NCBI GenBank assembly: GCA_016713005.1
Contig: JADJPY010000004.1
Coordinates: 1 to 64,000 of the forward strand
Reading direction: 5' to 3'
Source: Ramlibacter sp.
GTDB lineage: Bacteria > Pseudomonadota > Gammaproteobacteria > Burkholderiales > Burkholderiaceae_C
Length of the DNA: 64,000 bases
A program made the position numbers and the translations under genes. The notes below the pieces were generated by a model, which was not told the DNA's origin, did no database searches, and saw nothing but the letters and a program-made list of their open reading frames with translations. Positions 40,489 through 48,233 of this stretch are shown one piece after another (the first letter of the stretch is position 1; every line of letters begins with the position of its first letter).

Positions 40489-41461
40489 GTTCGAGCTGAT
40501 CCGCCGCCACTTTGCGCGGCCAGTGCGCCGCGCCACGCTGGGCGGGGGCGACGATTGCGCCCTGCTGACGCCCTCGCCGGGCATGCAACTGGCCATCTCC
40601 AGCGACATGCTGGTTGAGGGTCGCCATTTCCTGCCCACCGTGGACCCGCGCAAGCTGGGCCACAAGGCACTGGCTGTCAACCTGAGCGACCTGGCCGCCT
40701 GTGGCGCGAGGCCGCTGGCTTTCACGCTGGCGCTGGCCCTGCCACAGGCCGACGAGGACTTCCTCGGGCCCTTCGCCCAGGGCCTGTACGCACTGGCCGA
40801 CGCACACGGTTGCGAGCTCGTTGGCGGCGACACCACGCGCGGGCCGCTCAACATCTGCATCACCGTGTTCGGCGAAGTGCCCTCCGGCGCGGCCCTGCTG
40901 CGCAGCGGCGCCAGCGCAGGAGACGACCTGTACGTGAGCGGCTCACTGGGCGATGCCCGGCTGGCGCTGGAAGTCTTCCGCGGCCGGCTGTCTGTGCCCC
41001 ACGGCGTGTTCGAGGCTGCCCGCGCGCGCATGGAGCAACCCACCCCGCGGGTGGCGCTGGGCCAGGCGCTGCGTGGCCTGGCCACGTCGGCCATCGACAT
41101 CAGCGACGGGCTGCTGGGCGATCTGGGTCATGTGCTGCGCGCCTCCGGCGTGGGCGCCTGCATCGACACCACCATTGCTATTAATTTGATAGCTACTCAA
41201 CCAGACTGGACGGGGGCTGAGGCGACTTTTGATACCGAAACCCGGCTCGGGCTCGTGCTGGCGGGCGGAGACGACTACGAACTGGCCTTCACCGCGCCCG
41301 CAGCCTCGCGCGCCGCCGTGCAGGCTGCGGCGCAGGCGGCCGGCACTCCCGTCACGCGCATCGGCCGGATCGAGGCACAGCCGGGCGTGCGGCTGGTCGG
41401 CGCCGGCGGCCAGCTGATCGAGCGGCGCTACGCCTCGTTTGATCACTTCGCGCGGGTTTGA
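40481..41461 (+). CDS. thiL: Thiamine-monophosphate kinase with a repeat-encoded insert
   Basis: ThiL makes thiamine diphosphate from thiamine phosphate. The 326-residue protein has GGGDDCALLTPSPGMQLAIS, the metal site SDMLVEGRHFLP, NLSDLAACGARPLAFTLALA and DISDGLLGDLGHVLRASGVG, with LAGGDDYELAF near the end. Residues about 232-252 (AINLIATQPDWTGAEATFD) come from a copy of the dispersed repeat, placed in the variable loop before LAGGDDYEL. It overlaps gcr upstream and is five bases from pgpA. Confidence 0.94.
   Translation: MGEFELIRRHFARPVRRATLGGGDDCALLTPSPGMQLAISSDMLVEGRHFLPTVDPRKLGHKALAVNLSDLAACGARPLAFTLALALPQADEDFLGPFAQGLYALADAHGCELVGGDTTRGPLNICITVFGEVPSGAALLRSGASAGDDLYVSGSLGDARLALEVFRGRLSVPHGVFEAARARMEQPTPRVALGQALRGLATSAIDISDGLLGDLGHVLRASGVGACIDTTIAINLIATQPDWTGAEATFDTETRLGLVLAGGDDYELAFTAPAASRAAVQAAAQAAGTPVTRIGRIEAQPGVRLVGAGGQLIERRYASFDHFARV
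41175..41236 (+). repeat. TTGCTAT-ATAGC repeat inside thiL
   Basis: The copy has head TTGCTATTAATTTGATAGC and tail GACGGGGGCTGAGGCGAC, then TTTTGAT. It is in frame; G+C and wording differ from the flanking GC-rich thiL sequence. Confidence 0.9.
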
Positions 41462-41465
41462 TGCC

Positions 41466-41972
41466 ATGACCGTTGCACGCCGCGCCGACGCACGCTTCCT
41501 GCTGGCCCACCCCGCCCACTTCATCGCGCTGGGTCTGGGCAGCGGCCTCAGCCCCTGGGCACCGGGGACAGCTGGCACGCTGTGGGCCTGGGCATCGTTC
41601 GTGGTGCTGCAGCCCTTGCTGGGCGACGCCGGCTTTGGCTTGCTGATTGCCGCGTCCACGCTTGTGGGCTGGTGGGCCTGCACGCTCACGGCGCGCCACC
41701 TGGGCGTCAGCGACCCCGGCCAGATCGTCTGGGACGAGGTGGTCGCGTTCTGGCTGGTGCTGTGGCTGGCCATGCCGATGGGGCTGGGCGGCCAGTGCGC
41801 GGCCTTTGTGCTGTTCCGCTTCTTTGACATGGTCAAGCCCGGTCCGGTGGCCTGGGCCGACCGGGCGTTCAAGGGCTTCGGGCCGCGCGGCGGCTTTGGC
41901 ATCCTGCTGGACGACTTCCTGGCCGCGTTCTGCGCGCTGCTGGTCATCGCGCTTTGGAGGTTCTGGGCATGA
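41466..41972 (+). CDS. pgpA: Phosphatidylglycerophosphatase A
   Basis: This 168-residue membrane enzyme dephosphorylates phosphatidylglycerophosphate. The conserved motifs are ALGLGSGLSPWAPGTAGTLW, VWDEVVAFWLVLW and FRFFDMVKPGPVAWADR, with three to four hydrophobic segments. The ATG at 41466 follows the thiL stop by four bases. Its stop overlaps pncC (ATGA). Confidence 0.95.
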   Translation: MTVARRADARFLLAHPAHFIALGLGSGLSPWAPGTAGTLWAWASFVVLQPLLGDAGFGLLIAASTLVGWWACTLTARHLGVSDPGQIVWDEVVAFWLVLWLAMPMGLGGQCAAFVLFRFFDMVKPGPVAWADRAFKGFGPRGGFGILLDDFLAAFCALLVIALWRFWA

Positions 41973-42487
41973 CGTTGCTATCAAAAGATGAGCGGTATGA
42001 CGAGGATTCACGGGGGCTGCTGGCCGATTTGCTAATGAATCAGCACAAGATGCTGGCCACCGCCGAGAGCTGCACCGGTGGCCTGATCGCCGCGGCCTGC
42101 ACCGGCCTGGCCGGCTCCAGCCGCTGGTTCGAGCGCGGCTTTGTGAGCTACTCCAACGCGTCCAAGACCGAACTCCTGGGTGTGGACGCCGCGCTGATTG
42201 ACACACACGGCGCCGTCAGCGAGCCGGTGGCGCGCGCCATGGCCCGCGGCGCGGTGGCGCGCTCGGCCGCGCAGGTCTCCGTGGCGGTGACGGGCATCGC
42301 CGGGCCGGATGGCGGCAGCGCCGACAAGCCGGTGGGCACGGTGTGGTTCGGCTTCCTGGTGGACGGGCAACTCACCAGCGAGCTGCGGGTGTTCCCCGGA
42401 GACCGCGCGGCCGTGCGCGGCGCCACCGTGCGCCACGCGCTGGGCCGGCTGGCCGCGTTGCTGGCCGCCTCCCCCGACCGGGTGTAG
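41969..42487 (+). CDS. pncC: Nicotinamide-nucleotide amidohydrolase (CinA C-terminal family)
   Basis: This 172-residue enzyme deamidates NMN. The family core is intact: KMLATAESCTGGLIAAACTG (catalytic Ser), FVSYSNASKTELLGV, and VAVTGIAGPDGGSADKPVGTV. Residues about 3-22 are encoded by a copy of the dispersed repeat that starts just after the ATG, so the native N-terminus was replaced or extended. Read here the repeat is in a different codon phase than in ThiL. The ATG overlaps the pgpA stop by four bases. Confidence 0.93.
   Translation: MTLLSKDERYDEDSRGLLADLLMNQHKMLATAESCTGGLIAAACTGLAGSSRWFERGFVSYSNASKTELLGVDAALIDTHGAVSEPVARAMARGAVARSAAQVSVAVTGIAGPDGGSADKPVGTVWFGFLVDGQLTSELRVFPGDRAAVRGATVRHALGRLAALLAASPDRV
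41975..42034 (+). repeat. TTGCTAT repeat at the start of pncC
   Basis: A copy with head TTGCTATCAAAAGATGAGCGG and tail CACGGGGGCTGCTGGCCGAT. It begins six bases into pncC; the ATAGC half of the palindrome has decayed. Confidence 0.75.
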
Positions 42488-42540
42488 GATGGCTCGCGCC
42501 CCCGGTGGCACGGGGCCGGGCACTACGAGGAGACCGCGCG

Positions 42541-43032
42541 ATGCACACCAACGAACAGACCCTTCACCGCCTGTACGAGGCATTTGCCGCGCTCGACGGC
42601 GAGGCCATGGCGCAGTGCTATGCGGTGGACGCACAGTTTGACGACGAGGCGTTCTCCCTGCGCGGTCGCACCGAGGTCGGCGGCATGTGGTGCATGTTGT
42701 GCGATGGCGTCAAGGCCAAAGGTCGCGACGTCTGGAAGATCGAGACCAGCGGCATCCAGGCCAATGCGCAGTCCGGCCAGGCACACTGGGAGGCCACCTA
42801 CCGGTTCAGCGCCACCGGGCGCATGGTGCTCAACATCATCGACGGCCAGTTCACGTTCACGCCGCAGGGGCTGATCGCCACGCACCGCGACCGCTTTGAC
42901 TTCTGGCGCTGGAGCCGCCAGGCGCTGGGCGCGCCCGGCATGCTGCTGGGCTGGACACCCCTGCTGCGCAACAAGGTGCGTGCCACCGCTGCGGCCAACC
43001 TGAAGAAGTACCTGGCGGGCAAGGTGGCCTGA
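42541..43032 (+). CDS. NTF2-like (SnoaL-type) protein
   Basis: This 163-residue protein (MHTNEQTLHRLYEAFAALDG) has the alpha+beta barrel pattern of NTF2-like proteins: AMAQCYAVDAQFDDEAFSLR, then AHWEATYRFSATGRMVLNII and an RFDFWRWSRQALG C-terminal motif seen in bacterial members of unknown function. The stop and the next start overlap (TGATG), suggesting an operon with the hydrolase behind it. Confidence 0.8.
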   Translation: MHTNEQTLHRLYEAFAALDGEAMAQCYAVDAQFDDEAFSLRGRTEVGGMWCMLCDGVKAKGRDVWKIETSGIQANAQSGQAHWEATYRFSATGRMVLNIIDGQFTFTPQGLIATHRDRFDFWRWSRQALGAPGMLLGWTPLLRNKVRATAAANLKKYLAGKVA

Positions 43033-43925
43033 TGAGCTGGTTCGAGGGGTTCGAGGCGCGCCGCTACCGGCTGCGCGACACCGAAATCTTCGCCCGCTGC
43101 GGCGGCCGCGCCGGCGGCCCCCCGCTGCTGCTGCTGCACGGCTTCCCGCAAACCCACGTGATGTGGCACCGCGTTGCCCAGCGCCTCGCCGACCACTTCT
43201 TCCTTGTGCTGCCCGACCTGCCCGGTTACGGCGATTCCGCCTTGCCACCGGGTGCGCCGGATCACGCCAACTACAGCAAGCGCGCGGTCGCCGGAGAGCT
43301 GGCCACGCTGATGGCGCACCTGGACGAGCGTCCGTACTTCGTCTGCGGCCACGACCGTGGCGCACGCGTGGCGCACCGCCTGGCGCTGGACCACCCCTCG
43401 CGGGTGCGCCGGCTGTGCCTGCTGGACATCGCGCCCACGCTGGACATGTACAACGCCACCGACATGGCGTTCGCGCGCGCCTACTACCACTGGTTTCACC
43501 TGATCCAGCCCGCGCCCCTGCCCGAAACCATGATCGCCGCCGACGCGCGCGGTTACCTGCATGTGAAGCTGGGTGGCTGGGGCAGCGGCGGTCTGGCCCA
43601 TGTTGAGCCCGCTGCCCTGGCCGAGTACGAGCGGTGCTTCTGCCGCCCGGCGGCCATCCACGCCGCCTGCGAGGACTACCGCGCCAGCGCCGGCATCGAT
43701 CTGGAGCACGACCGCGCCAGCCGCGCCGCAGGTGAGCGGATCGCCTGCGACCTGCTGGTGCTGTGGGGGGAGCGGGGCGTGGTGCAGCGCCTGTTTGACC
43801 CGCTCACGCTGTGGCGGGCGCAATGCTCGGCGCAGGTCAGCGGCGAGGCCCTGCCCTGCGGGCACTTCATCCCCGAGGAATTGCCCCAGAAGACCGCCGC
43901 CGCCCTCAGGGCTTTTTTTGCCTGA
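43032..43925 (+). CDS. Alpha/beta hydrolase of the haloacetate dehalogenase type
   Basis: This 297-residue hydrolase has the oxyanion motif LLLLHGFPQTHVMWH and an Asp nucleophile (D108 in VCGHDRGARVAHRLALDHP), not Ser. It also has the second Asp region LLDIAPTLDMYNATD and the His in CGHFIPEE near residue 276. The GHDRGAR nucleophile elbow and the Tyr/Trp/His-rich cap resemble fluoroacetate/haloacetate dehalogenases and related epoxide hydrolases. The real substrate cannot be told from sequence. Confidence 0.85.
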   Translation: MSWFEGFEARRYRLRDTEIFARCGGRAGGPPLLLLHGFPQTHVMWHRVAQRLADHFFLVLPDLPGYGDSALPPGAPDHANYSKRAVAGELATLMAHLDERPYFVCGHDRGARVAHRLALDHPSRVRRLCLLDIAPTLDMYNATDMAFARAYYHWFHLIQPAPLPETMIAADARGYLHVKLGGWGSGGLAHVEPAALAEYERCFCRPAAIHAACEDYRASAGIDLEHDRASRAAGERIACDLLVLWGERGVVQRLFDPLTLWRAQCSAQVSGEALPCGHFIPEELPQKTAAALRAFFA

Positions 43926-43958
43926 CGCGGCACGACACCCCACCCGGACAAACCCACC

Positions 43959-45593
43959 ATGCTGGCCAGACTCAACGCCCTGTACCCTGTGCGATACACC
44001 GCTTTCGGCCTGTGCTGCTTCGGGCTGCTGCTGTCCCTGTTCAGCATGGCCGCGCTGGGTGTGGGACTGCTGCAGGCCATCGTGTTCGCCGCCCTGGTGG
44101 CGGTGGGCGTGCACGACATGCGCCAGGACCGCCGGGCCGTGCTGCGCAACTACCCAGTCATCGGGCACCTGCGCTACTTGCTGGAATACGTCCGCCCCGA
44201 GATCCGCCAGTACTTCATCGAAAGCGACAACGAAGCGGCGCCTTTCTCGCGCGCGCAGCGTTCGCTGGTGTACCAGCGCGCCAAGGGGGAGTCCGACAAG
44301 CGCCCCTTTGGCACCCAGCTTGAGGTGGGCGCCGAGGGCTACGAGTGGATCAACCACTCGATGCAGCCGACCACACTGGCCTCGCACGACTTTCGCATCA
44401 CCGTCGGCGAGGCCGCCAACGGCTGCACGCAGCCCTACTCCGCCAGCGTGTTCAACATCTCGGCCATGAGCTTTGGCGCACTCAGCGCCAACGCCATCCT
44501 GGCGCTGAACGCAGGCGCCAGGCGCGGGGGCTTCGCGCACGACACCGGCGAGGGATCGATCAGCCAGCACCACCGCGTGCACGGCGGCGACCTGATCTGG
44601 GAGATCGGCTCGGGGTACTTCGGCTGCCGCAACGACGACGGCAGCTTCAATGCAGAGAAGTTCGCCGCCAGCGCCGCCGATCCGCAGGTGAAGATGGTGG
44701 AACTCAAGCTCAGCCAGGGCGCCAAGCCCGGGCACGGCGGGGTTCTGCCCGGCCCCAAGGTCACGCCCGAGATCGCGCTCGCGCGCGGCGTGCCCGTGGG
44801 GGTGGACTGCGAGTCGCCCGCCGCGCACAGCGCGTTCTCCACGCCGGCAGAGATGATGCGGCTCATCGCGCGGCTGCGCGAGCTCTCCGGCGGCAAGCCC
44901 ACCGGCTTCAAGCTGTGCATCGGTCACCCCTGGGAGTGGTTTGCCCTGGTCAAGGCCATGCTGCAGACCGGCATCCTGCCCGACTTCATCGTGGTGGACG
45001 GTGCCGAGGGCGGCACCGGCGCGGCGCCGCTGGAGTTCAGTGACCATGTGGGCGCGCCGCTGCAGGAGGGCCTGCTGCTGGTGCACAACACGCTCAAGGG
45101 CGCCGGCCTGCGCGACCGCGTGCGCCTGGGCTGCGCAGGCAAGGTGGTCAGCGCGTTTGACATCGTGCGCATGATGGCGCTGGGCGCGGACTGGTGCAAC
45201 GCGGCGCGCGGCTTCATGTTTGCGCTGGGCTGCATCCAGGCCCAGCACTGCCACACCGGCGCCTGCCCCACCGGCGTGACCACCCAGGACCCGCTGCGCC
45301 AGCAGGCGCTGGTGGTGGACGACAAGGCAACCCGTGTCTACAACTTCCACCAGCACACCCTCAAGGCGCTGCAGGAACTGGTGCAGGCCGCCGGACTGGA
45401 CCACCCCCGTGACATCGGTGCCGAGCACATCGTGCGCCGCGTGGACGACACCGAAGTGCGCCTGCTGGCCAACCTGATCGTGCAGATCGAGCCCGGCGCG
45501 CTGCTGCAGCCGGTGCTGTCCGCCGAGCTGCACAACGTCTTCCGGCTGTACTGGCCCCGCGCCAGCGCGCACAGCTTCCGTCCGGCGGCATGA
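43959..45593 (+). CDS. FMN-binding glutamate-synthase-family oxidoreductase
   Basis: This 544-residue protein resembles the FMN/iron-sulfur central part of glutamate synthase large subunits without amidotransferase or NADPH domains. Two transmembrane segments lie at residues 13-55. The barrel shows MSFGALSANAILALNAGARR, SQGAKPGHGGVLPGPKVTPE, the FMN site FIVVDGAEGGTGAAPLEFSD and Cys residues CIQAQHCHTGACPTGV for a 3Fe-4S cluster. Such membrane-anchored homologues are common in proteobacteria with no proven reaction. Confidence 0.87.
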   Translation: MLARLNALYPVRYTAFGLCCFGLLLSLFSMAALGVGLLQAIVFAALVAVGVHDMRQDRRAVLRNYPVIGHLRYLLEYVRPEIRQYFIESDNEAAPFSRAQRSLVYQRAKGESDKRPFGTQLEVGAEGYEWINHSMQPTTLASHDFRITVGEAANGCTQPYSASVFNISAMSFGALSANAILALNAGARRGGFAHDTGEGSISQHHRVHGGDLIWEIGSGYFGCRNDDGSFNAEKFAASAADPQVKMVELKLSQGAKPGHGGVLPGPKVTPEIALARGVPVGVDCESPAAHSAFSTPAEMMRLIARLRELSGGKPTGFKLCIGHPWEWFALVKAMLQTGILPDFIVVDGAEGGTGAAPLEFSDHVGAPLQEGLLLVHNTLKGAGLRDRVRLGCAGKVVSAFDIVRMMALGADWCNAARGFMFALGCIQAQHCHTGACPTGVTTQDPLRQQALVVDDKATRVYNFHQHTLKALQELVQAAGLDHPRDIGAEHIVRRVDDTEVRLLANLIVQIEPGALLQPVLSAELHNVFRLYWPRASAHSFRPAA

Positions 45594-46390
45594 CCGAGGC
45601 CGACCGGTTCCTGGCCGAAACCCTGGCCCGGCAGGCTCAGCGTGTCGCGCCCCATGCGTGGGCCGGTGACCAGGTCTGGATCAAGAAAGCCGAGCCCGGC
45701 CACCCACGCCTGCTGTACACACTGATGGGCCTGATGGCGCGCGCTGCCGGACTGCCGCTGTTGCGCCCCGTGCCCAACCCCGGCGGCAGTGCTTCCATCG
45801 CAGCCGAGGCACAGCGCCTGCGCAGCTTGGCCGCGGCCGGCCTGCCGGTGCCCGAACTGCTGGCGACGCAGGCTGGCGGGCTGATGATGCGCCACCTGGG
45901 GCGCGCAGGCCAGGGCGTGAGCTCTCTGGGCGACGAGATGGACCCACGCTGGCGCCAGGGCGGCGCAGACCGTCTGCTCACCCTGTGGCGCGAGGGTCTG
46001 GACCTGATCGCACGCGTGCACGCCGCCGACACCTGCCTGAGCCAGGCGTTTGCCCGCAACTTCGTGCGCGACCGGCATGGCCAGCTGGCCTGCATCGACT
46101 TCGAGGACGACCCGGCCGCCGCCATGCCGCTGGCGCAGGCCCAGGCGCGGGACTGGCTGTGCTACCTGCTGTCTACCGCGCAGTACCTCAAGGAGGCCGG
46201 ATGCCTGGCGACAGGCATCCAGGAATGGCACGCGCGCCAGACCCGCCTGCCCCAGCCAGTGGGCGACGCCCTGGCCGACGCCGTGCGCCGCCTCGCCTGG
46301 ATGAGGCACCTGCCAGCCCCGAAGGGCTTCGCGCGAGACCTGCGGCGCGTGCAGGCCGCCGCGCACCTGCTCACCCAGGCGGCGCGCTGA
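45590..46390 (+). CDS. Protein-kinase-like (lipopolysaccharide-kinase type) protein
   Basis: This 266-residue protein starts by overlapping the previous stop (ATGA). It has a kinase-like arrangement: an early basic strand VWIKKAEPG, then GLPVPELLATQAGGLMMRHL (hinge), an ARNFVRDRHGQLACIDFEDD stretch holding the N...DFE catalytic/metal residues, and helical C-terminus. It resembles the RIO/BUD32-like small kinases of LPS core synthesis, but the canonical HRD loop is altered (LIARVHAADTC). Function is inferred. Confidence 0.65.
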   Translation: MTEADRFLAETLARQAQRVAPHAWAGDQVWIKKAEPGHPRLLYTLMGLMARAAGLPLLRPVPNPGGSASIAAEAQRLRSLAAAGLPVPELLATQAGGLMMRHLGRAGQGVSSLGDEMDPRWRQGGADRLLTLWREGLDLIARVHAADTCLSQAFARNFVRDRHGQLACIDFEDDPAAAMPLAQAQARDWLCYLLSTAQYLKEAGCLATGIQEWHARQTRLPQPVGDALADAVRRLAWMRHLPAPKGFARDLRRVQAAAHLLTQAAR

Positions 46391-46823
46391 ATCCGTTTGC
46401 TATGAATTTTGTAGCGGGCAGCACAGCTGCCATGCGGGTTGCAAGCCTTTTTTTCATGCAAAGCAACGCCTGGTCACGGCTCAGCAGCGTGGCCTGGCGC
46501 GCCACCGCCAGGTCGGCGTACATCTGGTCGTCGGCATCGCTGCAGCGCACGCCGGCATCGGGGGCAGGCGGCACGAGCGTGACCCGTGCTTCCCACTGCG
46601 CCAGCACTTCGCCGGCCGTGCGCCCCCGCGCAGCCAGAGCGCGCGCGATGGCCGGGTAGGCCAGCACACGGGCGAGTTCGTCGCGCATTCCCGCCGTTGC
46701 AAGCCAGATCGGGCCGGGGCCGTCCAGCCAATCCCGCAATGGCCGCGTCGGCGCGTCGTCGAACACCAGCAGGTCCAGCACCACGTTGGTGTCCACCACA
46801 AGGGGTGCGGCCGGTGCATTCAC
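46371..46823 (-). CDS. PIN-domain protein with a repeat-derived tail
   Basis: This 150-residue PIN nuclease-like protein starts MNAPAAPLVVDTNVVLDLLV; D11, the region TAGMRDELARVL and CSDADDQMYADLAV supply the acidic metal-binding set. Such proteins are annotated as toxin components of a PIN family, but no antitoxin gene is adjacent. The last ~28 residues (KKRLATRMAAVLPATKFIAN and on) are encoded by the reverse strand of a dispersed repeat copy, so the native C-terminus was replaced. It overlaps the kinase gene tail to tail by 20 bp. Confidence 0.8.
   Translation of the reverse strand: MNAPAAPLVVDTNVVLDLLVFDDAPTRPLRDWLDGPGPIWLATAGMRDELARVLAYPAIARALAARGRTAGEVLAQWEARVTLVPPAPDAGVRCSDADDQMYADLAVARQATLLSRDQALLCMKKRLATRMAAVLPATKFIANGFSAPPG
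46397..46455 (+). repeat. TTGCTAT repeat in the tail of the PIN gene
   Basis: Head TTGCTATGAATTTTGTAGCG, tail GCTGCCATGCGGGTTGCAAG then a T-run; antisense to the PIN gene. More diverged than the thiL and HAD copies. Confidence 0.65.
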
Positions 46824-46841
46824 GGGACGGCGGCGCCTGGC

Positions 46842-48131
46842 CTAGGCGGGTTTGCTGGCGCGGTGGGTTCCGGCGACCATGTCAAATCGGAACAGGCGGC
46901 ACTCGATGGGGCCATTCCACATCGGCACGCGGCGCGACTCCTTGAGCCGCATGCGCCCGGGCAGCTTGAGGTCGGGCGTCAGCACCCAGGCCGTCCAGCC
47001 GGGGTAGTGCTTCTTCCAGTGGGTGGCCAGCTGGGCAAAGAAGTCCGCGCCTTCATCCGTTTCGGCCTGTTCGCGCCCGCCAATGTGGCTGGCCGTGGCC
47101 TGGCCCAGTCGGCCACGTGCGCCACCACCTGCCACACGGGCGCCGGCAACGCGCTCGCCCCCCGCCACGCCGGCCACGGCGATGCGCTCGCCATACGGCG
47201 GATTCACCAGCATCACGCCAACAGGTGCGGGCGGCATGCGCTGCAGTGCATCGCCGCCGCGCAGTTGCACCGCCGCCGCGACGCCGGCACGCTGGGCATT
47301 GCGTTCGGCGAAATCCACCATTCGGTGCGCCACATCACTGCCGAACACCGGCGCCACCGGCGGGCGCTGCGCGCTGAGGGCTTCTTCCCGCAGCGCCGCC
47401 CACACATGGGCCTGAAACGGCAGCATCTTCTCGAAGGCGAATCGCCGCAGCGAGCCCGGCGCGATGTTGCAGGCGATCTGCGCCGCCTCGATTGCAATGG
47501 TGCCGCTGCCGCAGCAGGGGTCGTACAGCGGAACGCCGTCCTCGCAGTCGCGATCCCAGCCGCTGGCGGCGAGCATCGCGGCGGCCAGTGTTTCCTTCAG
47601 CGGGGCCTCACCCTTGTCCTCGCGCCAGCCGCGCTTGAACAGCGGCTCGCCCGAGGTGTCGATGTACAGCGTCAGCTCGTCCACGCCCAGGTGCGCGTAC
47701 ACCCGCACATCGGGCCACTGCGTGTTGACGTCCGGACGCACGCCCGCCTTGTGGCGGAAGCGGTCGGCAATGGCATCCTTGATCTTGAGCGCCGCGAAGT
47801 TCAGGCTCTTGAGCGGGCTGTGCTGGGCGGTGATCTCCACCTTGAAGCTCTGTCGCGGCGTGAACCACACCTCCCAGGCCACGGCGCTGGCCGCGGCGTA
47901 GAGGTCGTCCTCGCTGCGGTAGGGGCTGTGCGAGAGCTGGACCAGCACGCGCTGGCACAAGCGGCTGTGCAGGTTCAGGCGCATCGCGTCGCGCCAGGCC
48001 GAGCGCACCTGCACGCCACCGCGGCGCACCAGCAGGTCCTGGCCCTGCAGCCCGGTCAGGGCATGGACCTCCTCGGCCAGGAAGTCCTCGACGCCGGCGG
48101 CGCAGGGCAAGAAAAGCTGGAGCTGGTTCAA
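46842..48131 (-). CDS. THUMP-domain rRNA/RNA methyltransferase (RlmL N-domain type)
   Basis: This protein of about 429 residues joins an N-terminal THUMP RNA-binding domain (FLPCAAGVEDFLAEEVHALT, SPYRSEDDLYAAASAVAWE) to a class I methyltransferase (VPLYDPCCGSGTIAIEAAQI, and the catalytic VMLVNPPYGER). The family methylates 23S rRNA G2445 in E. coli RlmL. A low-complexity insert of about 40 residues (VAGVAGGERVAGARVAGGG) follows NPPYGER, where relatives have a short loop. The TTG at 48131 is my preferred start because the frame upstream of it enters a repeat element; this is uncertain. Confidence 0.87.
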   Translation of the reverse strand: MNQLQLFLPCAAGVEDFLAEEVHALTGLQGQDLLVRRGGVQVRSAWRDAMRLNLHSRLCQRVLVQLSHSPYRSEDDLYAAASAVAWEVWFTPRQSFKVEITAQHSPLKSLNFAALKIKDAIADRFRHKAGVRPDVNTQWPDVRVYAHLGVDELTLYIDTSGEPLFKRGWREDKGEAPLKETLAAAMLAASGWDRDCEDGVPLYDPCCGSGTIAIEAAQIACNIAPGSLRRFAFEKMLPFQAHVWAALREEALSAQRPPVAPVFGSDVAHRMVDFAERNAQRAGVAAAVQLRGGDALQRMPPAPVGVMLVNPPYGERIAVAGVAGGERVAGARVAGGGARGRLGQATASHIGGREQAETDEGADFFAQLATHWKKHYPGWTAWVLTPDLKLPGRMRLKESRRVPMWNGPIECRLFRFDMVAGTHRASKPA

Positions 48132-48153
48132 AAGAGCTGTCCTGAAAAGGTGA

Positions 48154-48230
48154 GCGCCGCCGGGCCGCCCCAAGGCGCGAAGGTCCCCTTGGGGGGCAGC
48201 GAAGCACGCGCAGCGGGGAGCGTGGGGGCC
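48154..48230. repeat. Intergenic repeat family 2, copy 2 (behind rpoN)
   Basis: A 77-bp partner of the element at 33106-33182; both share GGGCCGCCCCAAGG, GGGGGGCAGCG and AGCGTGGGGGCC in the same orientation. CCCCAAGG/CCTTGGGG forms a hairpin here that could stop transcription from rpoN. Confidence 0.85.
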
Positions 48231-48233
48231 ATG

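Noticed and set aside
42798..45572. A 924-codon open frame on - opposite the hydrolase and glutamate-synthase-like genes
   Set aside because: Antisense shadow; the + strand frames have clear family motifs.
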